A program made the position numbers and the translations under genes. 64,000 nt of DNA. It comes from Ectobius pallidus (Eukaryota; Arthropoda; Insecta; Blattodea; Ectobiidae). Shown one piece after another: positions 46,018 to 56,599 of this stretch; the stretch's first letter is position 1; every line of letters begins with the position of its first letter. The stretch lies in NCBI GenBank assembly GCA_964059195.1, contig CAXKWD010000004.1:120500043-120564042 (forward strand), in the 5' to 3' direction. The notes beneath the pieces were generated by a model. That model saw only the letters and a list, made by a program, of their open reading frames with translations, did no database searches and was not told where the DNA came from.

Positions 46018-46979
46018 TGTTGAGCCCTGGTATATACCTGAGTATACCTTCGTATACCACGGTTATACCGGAAATCATTGTCATTGTTTCTCCCGGATTA
46101 TAATAGCAATGTTATAATTTAGGATACGACAATGCATGGGTCAAAGAGATTAACATTTTATTGTTGAAATATAAAGTTAAGACAATTACATACTTTTATG
46201 GATATTGCTTTAGAAGTCACATGAATAAAGCAAAGATTGCAGTTTGTAAAAGGAAAGAAGTATTATATTACGTTCATTGTCAGAACATGAAGTATAGCAC
46301 ATTTGCGTAAACATTATTCACAGAGTACTGAGTAAGGATAAAATAGACTAGTTTCTATTGGTTGTTGATGAGGTCATAATTATGTCATTATTTTCCGTTG
46401 CTTAACGCAAGATTTAAGCTTTTATTGAATTAAGTCAATTCAGTAATATTCATATTGTGTTCATGCAAATAATAGGCGATTTGCATACAAGAAAGGCATA
46501 TAGTACTTTCTTATGTTATTTTGTTTGATCACGACTCTTGACCGAGGTTTGGGTGTGGCAAGGATGGTTATATAAACCTGGCCGAAATAGGCCTCACTCT
46601 CAGACTCAGACTTTTACTCTACATGAAGTTGATAAGTGCATCGACGTCGCAAGACGACGGAAGCCATGAAGTTGAGGATGGTTGTGAAGAACTCCGTAAA
46701 ATGTAAGTTCAAGGAAACATATTAACTTATTGATTTTTAGAATAAATATGTAAACTAAATTTTGAGTGTTTTCTTACGAGAGTATAAGATCCTGATCCAT
46801 CCGAATTAATAGTTTTATTTAAGTTAAATAATTAAAAGAGTAAAATCATGATTGTTGGTGTTGGAAATAATATTTATTTCAGAAACGAATGAAAGGTAAT
46901 TAAAGAAGAAGATAACGAACGTAGAGCCGATCGTTCGAACATTCCTGACATGTGCCACCTCCTGGGCGAGGGCACAACA
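46018..46979 (+). repeat. 3' LTR of the gypsy element
   Basis: Same length as the 5' LTR and, line by line, I found no difference from it. It is followed by GTAC, the target duplication. Confidence 0.92.
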
Positions 46980-47097
46980 GTACAATGAATGGGGAAAACG
47001 ACGTGGAGTGACTCCAAGCCATCCCGCAAATCTGCTAGTCAGTGGCCAAACCCACATCCAAGTAGCCTCATTCTGTCTTCAGGTGTCCTCCAGTGCA

Positions 47098-47268
47098 GAA
47101 ATGTTTTCTAATTTCAGCGCCATGTCGGGGCGAGACACTCTACTCGAAGTAATCGAATCCTATAAACAGTTTCCGTGCCTATGGAAAGTTACTAACTGCG
47201 ATTATTACAACAAAATTAATAAACGGTGCAAAAAATGTTGCACAAACTTTCTCGTATATACGTGTTAA
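47098..47268 (+). pseudogene. MADF-like DNA-binding domain fragment
   Basis: The frame from 47131 reads DTLLEVIESYKQFPCLWKVT, then NCDYYNKINKRCKKCC and soon a stop. L(x)xIExVKxxPCLWxVxxxDYxNKxKK is the N-terminal half of the MADF (Myb/SANT-like) domain. Such proteins often accompany PIF/Harbinger transposons and bind DNA at their ends. Only about 45 residues remain. The gypsy element lies just upstream (ends 46979) and may have separated it from its start. An intron after this point is possible but not shown. Confidence 0.6.
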
Positions 47269-47394
47269 AAGGCTAGCACAGAAGAAAGTAAGTTATAGAG
47301 ACAATTAAATTTTATTTATTTCATTTTCATAAAACTAACAAGTACAGTACAGTACAGAAAGCATCAGGGTCGATCCTTACGTTCAATCCTTTTA

Positions 47395-47471
47395 CCGTGA
47401 AATAATAATAACAATAATAATTATAATAACAATGTTAATAATAATAATACAATAATAATAATAATAATAAT
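47395..47471. repeat. Imperfect (AAT)n tract
   Basis: AAT units with interruptions, running directly into the tail of the composite repeat, as if part of its 3' tail or its target. Confidence 0.85.
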
Positions 47472-48172
47472 AAAATCAGGTAAACTGATGTAACAAAGTG
47501 CCAGTATGCTTTTGTTTAATCAGTTATATTTGCAATTATGATATGCAGAAAATAAGTTTTTTTTTTTTTTTTTGCTGATTTCCGAGGTAAGCTCCAGATT
47601 CAATCATTCATTAAGTAGAGCTTCAGGGAGAACAAAGGTCTAGTTTTTTAATCAGCTTTAAATCGTCCAGCATCAACAGAACTATACAGATTTGTGATAT
47701 CTTGACAATCGCATACTCACATAAAATACGGAAAAGATATGTCAAATTGGCCGGCTACGGGAATTGAACCAGGAACAACCAAAATGTGAGTCCAAGACGT
47801 TACCATCTCAATCTACTTTCATAAGCGTATGTGAAGGAATAATGTTATTTGTCAAAGCTAACTGTATTGCAATTTCCAAAGCCGTTTTATATTAATACTG
47901 TAAAACAATATGTTGTCATGATAACTAATTTGCATTTGATAAATGCTTTCTAATATATTACCATAAAATAGGCACTAAGTTGGGCTTTACTCCGGTACCG
48001 GTCAACCGAATTTGTCCAATATCAATAGGGTTCTTGCCATGGACGTTATAAATGCGTATACCAAGTTTCATGAAAATCCAATAAAGCGTATTTGAGTTAT
48101 CGCGCGTAAAGACACACGGACAGACATTTCCCCTTCCCCACACAATCTCATAAAGTACCATACTGGCACTTA
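47472..48172 (-). repeat. Composite tRNA/minisatellite repeat, copy 6
   Basis: Tail AAAATCAGGTAAACTGATGT at 47474, tRNA-like segment at about 47740-47815 (TTGAACC in place of box B, box A part missing), only about one minisatellite unit (47945-48100), and head CATACTGGCACTT ending 48171. It is the shortest two-ended copy (~700 bp), so copies differ mainly in minisatellite unit number. Confidence 0.85.
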
Positions 48173-48474
48173 ATAACTTGGGGTTTGCATGCTTTCCTCA
48201 GTCTCGAAGGCAAAAATGCAGGATGCGTCGAGATGTAGCCGAACAATAGAAGCAAAATGTTTCATGAATGCGTTATTACAAGAGCCTACGGTAAATTTGA
48301 GTGGCCACGAAATTTGATTTGAACCCAGGACCTCTTCCCTATTAGCCTATACTATGTCACTGTAATTGGTTTTGGCGTGTTCATTACGACTGAGCTAAAC
48401 TGACTGCATTTAACAGCAATAAGTAGATTATAATTTTCATGTTACTATGGGCAACAAAATGTCGTTAATATTTT

Positions 48475-48860
48475 AATTTTTTTTTTTAAACTTATTTATT
48501 TAAATTACATTTACAAACTTATGAACAAATACAAAAAAAAAATACAAAAATACACAAATAAACAAAAAACATTTACAAATTTCAAAATTAAAATTAAAGT
48601 ACAGAAAAGAAAAAGAAAGAAAAGAACCAAATATTTATTTAGAAATACACCCGAATGAGCAGACTGCTCGTGCTCGGGTGTAGATTCAGAACATCAGAGT
48701 GGAGAAAGAGGAGAAACAAAAAACAAAATGAGAAAGAATGACACACTTATAAAAAGGTGAAAAATGTAAAACAGAGCTAGAAAAAGAAAATACAAATTTA
48801 TAAAAAGGAGACAAAAAATTTTGAACACAAATACATACAATAAATAATAATAAAAATAAA
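48475..48860. other. A-rich DNA with a strong hairpin at 48647-48681
   Basis: The hairpin has an 8-bp stem ACACCCGA/TCGGGTGT and an inner GAGCAGACTGCTC palindrome. An A-rich, AAC/AAT-containing flank precedes it. This resembles the 3' end of a minus-strand LINE, but no coding part is attached. Confidence 0.45.
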
Positions 48861-48864
48861 TGAT

Positions 48865-50347
48865 ATGTATGTTCTGAAATTCGCGTATAAGCTGTATTTA
48901 TTTCGTGTTTAAGGACGTAAGGCACAAATCTTTAATGTTGAGTTTTTAACATTTATGCCTTCTCCTCGTATCTCTTAAATACTCAATGAACTATTTGTAC
49001 TTGTGCCTTAAAACTCTGCTCAGTTATAAGAAAAGACCTGTGAGACTGCACATTCATTCTACTTCATGACAGTTCCATAAAGGCATAAGGCACACTTCCT
49101 ATCTGTTATTGAGGTGTGTTTAGCAATTATTTTTATTTTCTGCAGAGCTACCATCCAAGCAAATGTTTATAAAAACTGAACTTGCATTTCTGAAGTATAA
49201 CTTCATTCAAAATCAGTGGCATGGAGTGGCAGTTGCCACCCCAGAATTCCCAAACCCCTCTTTTTGCCACCTCAAAAATCGGCAGTAAAAATATCAGTAA
49301 TTTGCAAACAAGTGAAAAATTACAGTTGATTAACGTGGCACAATCTTGATTCTGTATTAAACTTTATTAAACTTAACATTTAGGCTGGTATGATATGTAA
49401 AAAAGTTTTAAAAATGCTTAAACTACATAATTTTAATGCCAAATTTTAAAATATTTCCATACCCCCCCCCAGACCCCCGGCAGACCTTGCCACCCCAGTT
49501 AAAAAGCTGAAATTACGCCCATGTTCAAAATAAATTGTTTTGCTTATCATTTGTTGTATTAATGAGGATACTGGTATAGTGGAGGCAACTTCTACATATA
49601 CAACTTTCTTCAAGGCAATGCCGACAGACCCTTATAATTCGCAGTAAATAACTTGAAATGAGGGTGTCTTGGACAATAGAGTTGTATATTCTGGATTTTC
49701 AGCGTGTTTTCATGGCGTTGAACTTGCCTGACAGCCTATAGAATTTCGTGTGCAACCAATCAGCGCTCATTTATGAATTTTTGAGATTTTAGCTATGACT
49801 CCACGTGGACACCAGACGATTGCCGTTCAGTCAGTACCATACCACTGCTTAAGTGCCAGACAATGGCTTAATCCTCAAAGCATCCCGACTGTCTACGTAG
49901 GTCTAGCCTCCACTATATTCATTGGCAAACATGCAATTTTCACTGTATAACATAGGCCTACTAGTATTCATTGGGAAACATGCAATTGTCACTGCATAAT
50001 ACAGGTTTTTACTAAAATAAAATAAAAACAAATAATATGATACAAAGTAAAAAGATTTTGCTACTGTAAAAGTACTTCAGTTTCTGTTTAACATGTTTAG
50101 GTACCTCTAGTTGTAAAAGATCCTAATACACTCTACCTTGTAAATTTTCAGAACACTAATTTAGCCTGTCCTTCAAAAATATATGTTACAAAATTAGACT
50201 TTAAACCACCTATTTGTGAGTGGTAACACTGTTTAAAAACATCAAGATTTCTCGAAACTATATCCTTGTGCCTTACGCCCTTATGGAACTAGGCCCTTCA
50301 AATGTATGTTATGAAATTCGCGTTTAAGCTGTATTTATTTCGTGTTT
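48865..50347. repeat. Inverted-repeat segment between two 46-bp direct repeats
   Basis: The direct repeats are 48865-48910 and 50302-50347 (both with GAAATTCGCGT and AAGCTGTATTTATTTCGTGT, about 44 of 46 the same). Between them, next to the left copy and near the right copy, AAGGACGTAAGGCACAA (48911) and TTGTGCCTTACGCCCTT (50266) form inverted repeats. A related GTTCCATAAAGGCATAAGGC is at 49071. It may be a DNA transposon inserted in an older repeat. Confidence 0.5.
49214..49523. mobile_element. hAT-type MITE, 310 bp
   Basis: TTCAAAAT flanks it on both sides (49206-49213, 49524-49531), an 8-bp duplication. The left end is CAGTGGCATGG and the right end, reversed, is CATGGGCGTAATTTC; the inverted repeats are short and weak. 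C/G runs (49464-49480) mark its right half. No coding capacity. Confidence 0.65.
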
Positions 50348-50752
50348 ATCTTGATATCTATTAGATGTATAAAAATGTTATAAACAAAAAATGTTCATTT
50401 TAATTTTTTCTACAACTTTACTGTGGAAGGTTTTTATGTGTCGCATACTGTAATGGAGATAATCTAGAAAAATTGAAAATGGAAATGAGTAAAGTACCCC
50501 CTAAGTAATTTTTGTGGAAAAAAGGATATACTCATTTTATTAGCCATAGGCCTAGACAAGAGTTTCAAATTTTAATTATTTATTAAAATCGTTAGCGCCA
50601 ATTTAAAAAAAATCAAGGTTCAACCTAACTGTTCCACGAAGCAACTGGCGCGGGTGGAGTGACAGTGAATGACCACCTATTTTTGGATGTCGTCCTGTGG
50701 ACAACATCCAAGTGGATGACGACCATTTGGAGCGATAGTGAATGGCCGCCTC

Positions 50753-52408
50753 CAGGAATTCAATATGGAATATGGAATTTGTAAAAAGGGGGATGACAGA
50801 AAATCCAATTTTGTCTGTAAATTACTCAAAGTTTTGTGAGGATCATATTTACTTTCATTGACCAAAGTCACCCCTCGATACTGTATTGTTTCACCGGTGA
50901 GAATAATTTTGTCTCCTTTAGGAATAGATAAGTTATATGTCCATCTGTGATTTCTCCTCTAAGTGAAAAAAATTACGCTATTTCTCCGAAAGTGGCCCTA
51001 GCTATTTCTTCTAAGTTTCGTACCAAACAACGTACGCCAAGTGATAAAACATTTGAAACATTTTTCATTCTGTGGAAGATAGCTATGCGCAACTAATCTA
51101 ATCCACAAATTTAGACTTTGTCTTTCCTCGTATAATACAGCTTTGGTTGAGGTTTAGACAACTGAATGTACACTCCCATAATTCATTCGCTTACTCTATG
51201 TTGGAACGTGAATATTGGAGAAAGCTTTACGAGTATATTTTATCATTTTTATTTTATTTTTATTTAAATCACAAGAAATTTAACTTTTATACAGAAAGCT
51301 TCAACGAAATCTTTCGATCTACAGAAATGTATTTACAATTGCCATACTTTGATCCATCATATCCATTGTGTTAATCCTGAGGATTGCTGGCTATTACAAA
51401 AGAAAAGTTTATAACAATATGATTATTTGTATTAAGCATTCAAATTTGTATTACAAGAGTAAAACCTTTTGAACTGCATTCCTGAATAATTTGGTTAACG
51501 AATCCGAAAGCATTAATCATGACATCTGATATCTAGCATAAACTCTCATAGACCGAATGTTTGTTTGAATGGAAACGATTCATTAAAACGAATAATCCCT
51601 TCTAAAAAAATGTTGACCCACATTATTTTTTTATCCATTTGTTGCAATATTTATCGGAGCAGCTACATTTTTATCAAACGGTTAGTAAAAACATGTTTTA
51701 AAATTATTGTATTTGGAATGTTCTACATCTGGAATGTTCCGTATGGAGGTTTGTAGTAGTTCGCAACTGAGCAAACTATATGAGAAAAAAGCTAATCAGA
51801 ATTTTATAGCAGTGTTCAAATTCTGTGGCGCTAAATCCCAGGGCAGGTCTGTTTAAATTATATATTTAATAAAGTTTTCTCATATTATTTTAAGAAGCCT
51901 AGTTCGAAAATAATTAAAATAATTTTGATACTTTTTTTGGTTTTCGAGCTACTTTAAACAAAGAGATGACAGAAATGTTGACTTAGCCATTTTGGCAAAG
52001 AAAAAAAAAATATATTTTAGTGTAAAACATCAAGCATGCCGTAAAGTATACTTGTGCAAAATGTTATGCCGTTTGGACGCATGAAACAGATGCAGTTGAT
52101 AGCATTTTAAAACCTCAGTGCGCTTCCAACTGCTGGTGCAAGCCAAGGCTAGTATAATGTAATGTAAGTGTTTATTACAGTAATTAACTTTTTACAAATT
52201 CCAATGCAAACAATCGGAAGAGTCCGCATGGACCGTACATGCGTACGCAAAAACACAAAAAAAAATAATAATATAAACACAAAATAACACAAACAAACTA
52301 AATCTATTCCTCACCCTCCAAACCCGATCTCCAATTTGTCGCTTTTTCAAACCTGAGCTGTCAAAAACTGTTTACTTTGGCTAGTATATGCATAGTGCAG
52401 TATATGTA
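50753..52408. other. No gene seen
   Basis: AT-rich. Short plus frames at 51147-51374 and 51565-51756 are compositionally trivial. At 52160-52330 an AAC/AAT-rich stretch with GAGTCCGCATGGAC may be another LINE 3' remnant. Confidence 0.5.
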
Positions 52409-52549
52409 CAGTGAGTCCCACGCAAGAGTTGGCCAATGACGCGGGTTTCTGCGTCGCTGCAGGCACAGCTCCAACTCCCGAGCGATCAGGTGAAATATCT
52501 ACGCAAATAAAGCCGCGATCGGTGTAATGATTCAGGTTCTCACATTTAC

Positions 52550-52759
52550 AGTTAAAATTACAATGAAAATAAGCACGTACCTCAGCACAAGAGATGTTGG
52601 AAATGTTCTCATCTTGCATCCACACAATACTGGCACCTTTTTAGGATTTTTTTTTTCTCGCGCAGCTTCAGCCTCCGACATAGAGTTAATTTCTCTTGTG
52701 ATATTGTCTTTAAGTTCTTCTTGTGTATGGGAAATTGACCTATACACTTTATTTTTCAA
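52550..52759 (-). pseudogene. Tc1/mariner-type transposase C-terminal remnant (left arm)
   Basis: Minus strand: MKNKVYRSISHTQEELKDNI, TREINSMSEAE, then after a shift text equivalent to CGCKMRTFPTSL / ENISNIS. K(x)KVYR...HT.EELK.NI..EI..(I/M)(S/T)...L.RV..N...R...C....G.H.QHLL is the usual ending of insect Tc1/mariner-type mobile-element proteins. Only this end is kept. A second reading frame over the same DNA (52347-52625) is open but is mostly 3' UTR. Confidence 0.7.
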
Positions 52760-52792
52760 GTTTCCCCATAAATAATATTTACATACTGTTAG

Positions 52793-52960
52793 AAGAACTT
52801 AAAGACAATATCACATAGCCTATCACAAGAGAAATTAACTCTGTCTCGGAATGCTGAACTTATGTGCATGAAAGAAAATTTCCTAAAAACGTGCCTGTAT
52901 TGTGTGGATTCAAGAGGAGAACATTTCCAACATATCTTGTGATGAGGTACGTGGTTATTT
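52793..52960 (+). pseudogene. Tc1/mariner-type transposase C-terminal remnant (right arm)
   Basis: Mirror of the left remnant: EELKDNIT, an insertion with a stop, then ITREINS, and further a frame with CMKENFLKT-like text leading to QEENISNISCDEV. More damaged than the left arm (an 11-bp insertion after GACAATATCAC at about 52806). Confidence 0.6.
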
Positions 52961-53120
52961 TCATTGTAATTTTAACTGTAAATGTGAGAAGCTGAATCAT
53001 TACACCGATCGCGGCTTTATTTGCGTAGATATTTCACCCGATCGCTCGGGAGTTGGAACTGTGCCCACCGCGACGCAGAAACCCGCGTCATTGGCCAACT
53101 CTTGCGTGGGACTCACTGTA

Positions 53121-54309
53121 TATAGGCCTACTAGCCTTGGGGGCAAGCAGCCTTTAATTGCCGTTTCCTCAGTTTCAATTTGCGTGTTATTTTGCCCACA
53201 TTCAAAATATATCTTCTCCCAACAAAAATAGAGATACAGCTATGATTTTTTTCACAATATACTTTACAATGTGTACAATAAAATGTCTAATGGAATTTTC
53301 TGTATAGCCTAGGCCTTAGTTTTTGTTTTAAAAATATTTAGTATAATCCCAGGATTTTTTTTTCATTTTTCTGCAAAAAGTATAAACATTATAAAAAAAA
53401 GTCCAAACAATATAAAAATTATTAGAAAATTTGTAAAGCAAGCATCAAAGAATCTCACATGAAAAATTCAGGTTCATATTTTAATATCTGTCAGAGGAGA
53501 TAGGTTACAATATTTATTTAAACGAATTAATCAAATTAATATAAAAAAAACAAATTGAACATTAGAGTGAAATTTCAAACTTTAGTTTAAGTTTGCATTT
53601 TAAGTGTTCAGAATTTCAAGTTTCTAGGACAAGTAGCTTAGAAAACCACTCTCAACACTTCGGTCATCCCTTGATACAGAGGAAAAAACAAAAAAAATAC
53701 ATTACAAGTCGACATAGAATTTCAAAGTCGAATACAATATTCTCACCTAGACCGGTAGATAAAATGAAAGAAGTAAGAATTTCCTCAGCGAATTTCAAAT
53801 CCCTAATACAGAACACATCACATTGATACTAACTCCATAAATACAAAGCAGACTAAGTAAACTAAGATAATGTACATATTCCCAAAGATGATGGAAGCTG
53901 CTCCAGGGAGCATAGTGTTTATACTGGGAAGTAGAGTTCAGGATATAATATGGGAGAGATGTCTCAAATATCAAAGCGTGGTGTAGAATTCACAGGAAAG
54001 CAATCGCACGACATGATCAAACACAAAGTAGTCACAAGTGTTGATTCCAAATTTAGAAGAAGCGGGCATGTGAGTATCATAGCAGTGCTCGTATTATATG
54101 TTATTCACAGGTTCACAGCATCGTATAATCCAGAATATAATATGGTTAGATATTTATGTATGCTTATAATTTTTGTATAATAATTTATCCAACATTGACT
54201 TTTAGGAATACAGTATTACAAATATTTCCCAATAAGGAAGGTGATTACTGCAGAAACTACCGTGAACACTACATTTTGAAGCAGAGGTCTCGGTAGGCGG
54301 TTTACTTAG
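53121..54309. other. No gene recognised
   Basis: Plus frames at 53593-53826 and 53950-54180 have no recognisable domain and lack splice context. Confidence 0.45.
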
Positions 54310-54500
54310 TATTTGATTTATTTATTCATACTGGCAAATTTTAGGCCATAAGATTTTATCTTCTGCTTCACCATTAAAACTGTACATACTACAAATAATA
54401 CAAAATTTGACAAAGATATGGAAATTAAATCCTAAACATGGTAGCCTACAGACAAAAGTTTTATAAGTTACAATGATTAAATTACAAATTTGATAATGTA
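54310..54500 (-). repeat. LINE 3' region, diverged copy
   Basis: TTTATTTATTCATACTGGCA, AATTTTAGGCCATAAGATTT and TATCTTCTGCTTCACCA align with 11352-11403 (TTTATTTAACCTGGAGAAAG, TTAAGACCGTAAGGTCTTTT, CTTCCACTTCACCAGG). No coding part is attached. Confidence 0.6.
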
Positions 54501-54533
54501 ATATGAAATTACTTCTAACTAATAATGATAACG

Positions 54534-54930
54534 TCGGCCGCGGTGGTCTAGAGGTAGCGTGCCCGCCTCTAGATCCGCAGGGCGCGGGATCAAACCCGGC
54601 CGCGGTCGATGGATTTTTCAGGACGTAAAAGTCCTGGGCACGGAGTCCTCCGGGAGGGACTTTAAGCTGGGGGTCCCGTGTCGTAAATTTACGGCACGTA
54701 AAAGAACTCCAAGCCTAAATTAGAGCCTCTGGACAAAATTTCTCGGTCCTTTCACGTCCAAGAAATACTTAGTTTCCAGAGGGGGGTTGCGAGGCGATGG
54801 GCTTACCACCTGTCCCTCTACCCTCTCTTGGAAAATAAGCATATCAAAATTAGTATAGGTAATGAAACCTCCATTGGAGGCCCCTTCGCCCCACCTGGGG
54901 ATCATAGGGTACCAGATACCAGATACAGAA
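54534..54930 (+). mobile_element. SINE-A, near complete tRNA-derived copy
   Basis: tRNA-like head at 54538-54610: GGCCGCGGTGGTCTAGAGGT with box A TGGTCTAGAGG, then GCGTGCCCGCCTCTAGATCC, then box B in GGGATCAAACCCGGCCGCGG. The body has GTAAATTTACGGCACGTAAA (palindromic), CTCGGTCCTTTCACGTCCAA, ATGGGCTTACCACCTGTCCC, and the end TACCAGATACCAGATAC. A fragment of the same body lies at 13170-13292. RNA polymerase III promoter boxes are intact or nearly so. Confidence 0.88.
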
Positions 54931-56155
54931 TAATGATAACTAATTAATAAATCATAAAATGAATATTTAATTTATTTCTAAATTGTGGTACATTTTGACA
55001 GTATTTGATACGGCGAGTCGACGAATTCCAGAAGCTAGGGAAAACACACTAAAAGATGACGAATAAAATTATGTATGTTGGGGAATGGGCAGTAGGGTTT
55101 GGTTATAGGTTCGTGAGATCGAAAGGATATTGAAATACGATTACAAATAAGCAGGAGAAGAAGTTAATAGTATATTGTGAAGGAAACTAAGAGAATAGAT
55201 CATTCATCGTTGTTTGAGGCGCATCCATGACAAGGTTTGGAAAGACGTTATCACATGTCAAATCGTCTGATATTACAGATAAATCTAACACAAGCATTAT
55301 AAGCACGCTGTCTGTCAGTAAACTTGGAATTTAATTTGGTATATGGTTAACTGATACGGAGTGTAGAGTTGGCGTCATTGCGGGTAGAATATACTAGAAG
55401 CATCGTTATATGGTCTGGCAGCCGTTCCGAATATATCTTACGTGCATGGAACTTGAATAAATTTGCCTCAACTTCGAATACTGATTATCATCTCCTAGGA
55501 AAATAGAGAATTTAAAACTATAAACTATCAGGGGAGAGATAGGAATTACGAACTTTGTTTTATTTCCTTAATGGCACTTACGCATTTTGCGACGATAGAT
55601 TTTTTGTAAATTGTATTAAGATATTAAACATCTCAGCAAATACACAACGATGAAAACATAACAAGAAAGAATAAGCTAAGAAGTGTGTTAGTGTTTTAAG
55701 AATAGTTTTTTCTGTTTGAAGTTTTTAATTGTATATGATGACAGAATTGGATGACAGTGCTGTTTTAATTTTTAGTTATTAACATATCTGCGGCTGCAAG
55801 CAAGTTGTCTTGGGATGATGCACACGCATCAAAAAGCATATGATAAAGTAGTTGTTTAAGTTGTTCAGCTGATATAAACTATTTTATTTTATGGACTAAG
55901 AAGTTTCTTGAAATTTTATTTCTTCATTTGTGAGTTTGATTTATGTGTTGCTACAAAAAGTAAGAAAATGCATTTTAATATTAAAGTATTGTATTGCATT
56001 TTTCGTAAATAAATTACACTCCTGATTTTGAATTTCACTTTTCGTAAATTTATTCTATATTTCTGGAAATCTCGTAAAATAACGTGAACCTCAATGAGTG
56101 AAACATATTTAAAAGTGTATAACTTTGTTACGATTATAATGTAATCTAATTGCAG
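54931..56155. other. No gene seen; presumed intron upstream of the exon
   Basis: AT-rich. If the exon at 56170 is real, this is intronic. A branch-point-like CTAAT lies at 56145-56149. Confidence 0.4.
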
Positions 56156-56169
56156 CTTTTGTTTCACAG

Positions 56170-56525
56170 ACTTCATGATGACAGTTCAGTCCGAAGTTAC
56201 TTGGACTGCGAATGGATGAGCACTGAGATCTTAAAGAGAAATGCACTAGACATCCCTGGAGACGCTGATGTGGTCATTGGTTATCTTTTTATGGGTGATC
56301 TGGAACAGCTGGCGATAGTTCCAAATCCAACAGCCGTATCTCAACAATGTTCAGGGTTAGTTACTCCCATGGTAGACAACACACTTTTCACTGTCTCTCG
56401 CCGTGGTCGTCGAACCAAAGGCCGGAAAGGAGTTGAACCCATTGAAAAGTTTTCTGACGAAGAAGATGAAGACCTGTATGAAGGAAGTGGATCCGATGGG
56501 AGCACCTTGGGGGACCCTCAGTATG
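56170..56525 (+). CDS. Internal exon of an unrecognised host gene (partial CDS)
   Basis: A 118-codon open stretch is preceded by TTTTGTTTCACAG (acceptor at 56169; an alternative acceptor, TTGCAG, ends at 56155) and ends ...CCTCAGTATG before GTAAGTACC, a strong donor. The translation begins LHDDSSVRSYLDCEWMSTEI and continues LKRNALDIPGDADVVIGYLF. A hydrophobic, ordered first half is followed by a basic stretch (SRRGRRTKGRKG), an acidic run (SDEEDEDLYEG) and a Gly/Ser segment. Codon use and GC are unlike the surroundings. Phases: it starts with the last base of a codon and ends with the first. I do not recognise the family, and no neighbouring exon was identified within this window. Confidence 0.75.
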
Positions 56526-56599
56526 GTAAGTACCGCCAATACATACCATACAGTATGTAAGTGCCTATTACTTACATGGATAAGTAATAGGTGTTTTCT

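Larger units (their letters stand above)
37796..46979 (+). mobile_element. Ty3/gypsy LTR retrotransposon, coding-dead but with matching LTRs
   Basis: Two direct 962-bp LTRs (37796-38757 and 46018-46979) with TG...CA ends, GTAC target duplications (37792-37795, 46980-46983), a primer-binding site at 38759 and a purine tract before the 3' LTR complete the plan of a 9184-bp element. Remnants appear in the order zinc knuckle, protease, reverse transcriptase, which is normal for Ty3/gypsy. All are broken by stops and frameshifts. The LTRs look identical by eye, so insertion is young although the coding part is old and dead: the element must have been moved by proteins of another copy. Confidence 0.9.
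37628..50749. mobile_element. Outer inverted-repeat element (Harbinger-like) hosting nested insertions
   Basis: The left end GCGGCCATTCACTATCGCTC is mirrored exactly at the right end (GAGCGATAGTGAATGGCCGC), with CCAAATGG following inward on both sides. CTC flanks both ends (37625-37627, 50750-50752); three-base duplications are the rule for PIF/Harbinger. Inside are a MADF-like coding fragment (47098-47235), which suits Harbinger elements that carry Myb/MADF-type proteins, and later insertions: a 9.2 kb gypsy element, a composite repeat and a hAT-type MITE. I found no DDE nuclease remnant, so superfamily assignment is inference. Confidence 0.6.
52409..53118. mobile_element. Palindromic Tc1/mariner-type element (head-to-head 3' halves)
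   Basis: Ends CAGTGAGTCCCACGCAAGAG and CTCTTGCGTGGGACTCACTG are perfect mirrors, with TA just outside (52407-52408, 53119-53120). The two arms (to about 52722 and from about 52793) are inverted copies with diverged bases, each containing the last part of a transposase running outwards. The centre (52723-52792) is unique. TA duplications on both sides show that the palindromic form itself was inserted as a transposon. Confidence 0.85.

Noticed and set aside
52347..53231. Duplicated cysteine-containing host protein in inverted orientation
   Set aside because: The two similar frames lie in the arms of a palindromic transposon and cover transposase ends and terminal repeats in a shifted frame.
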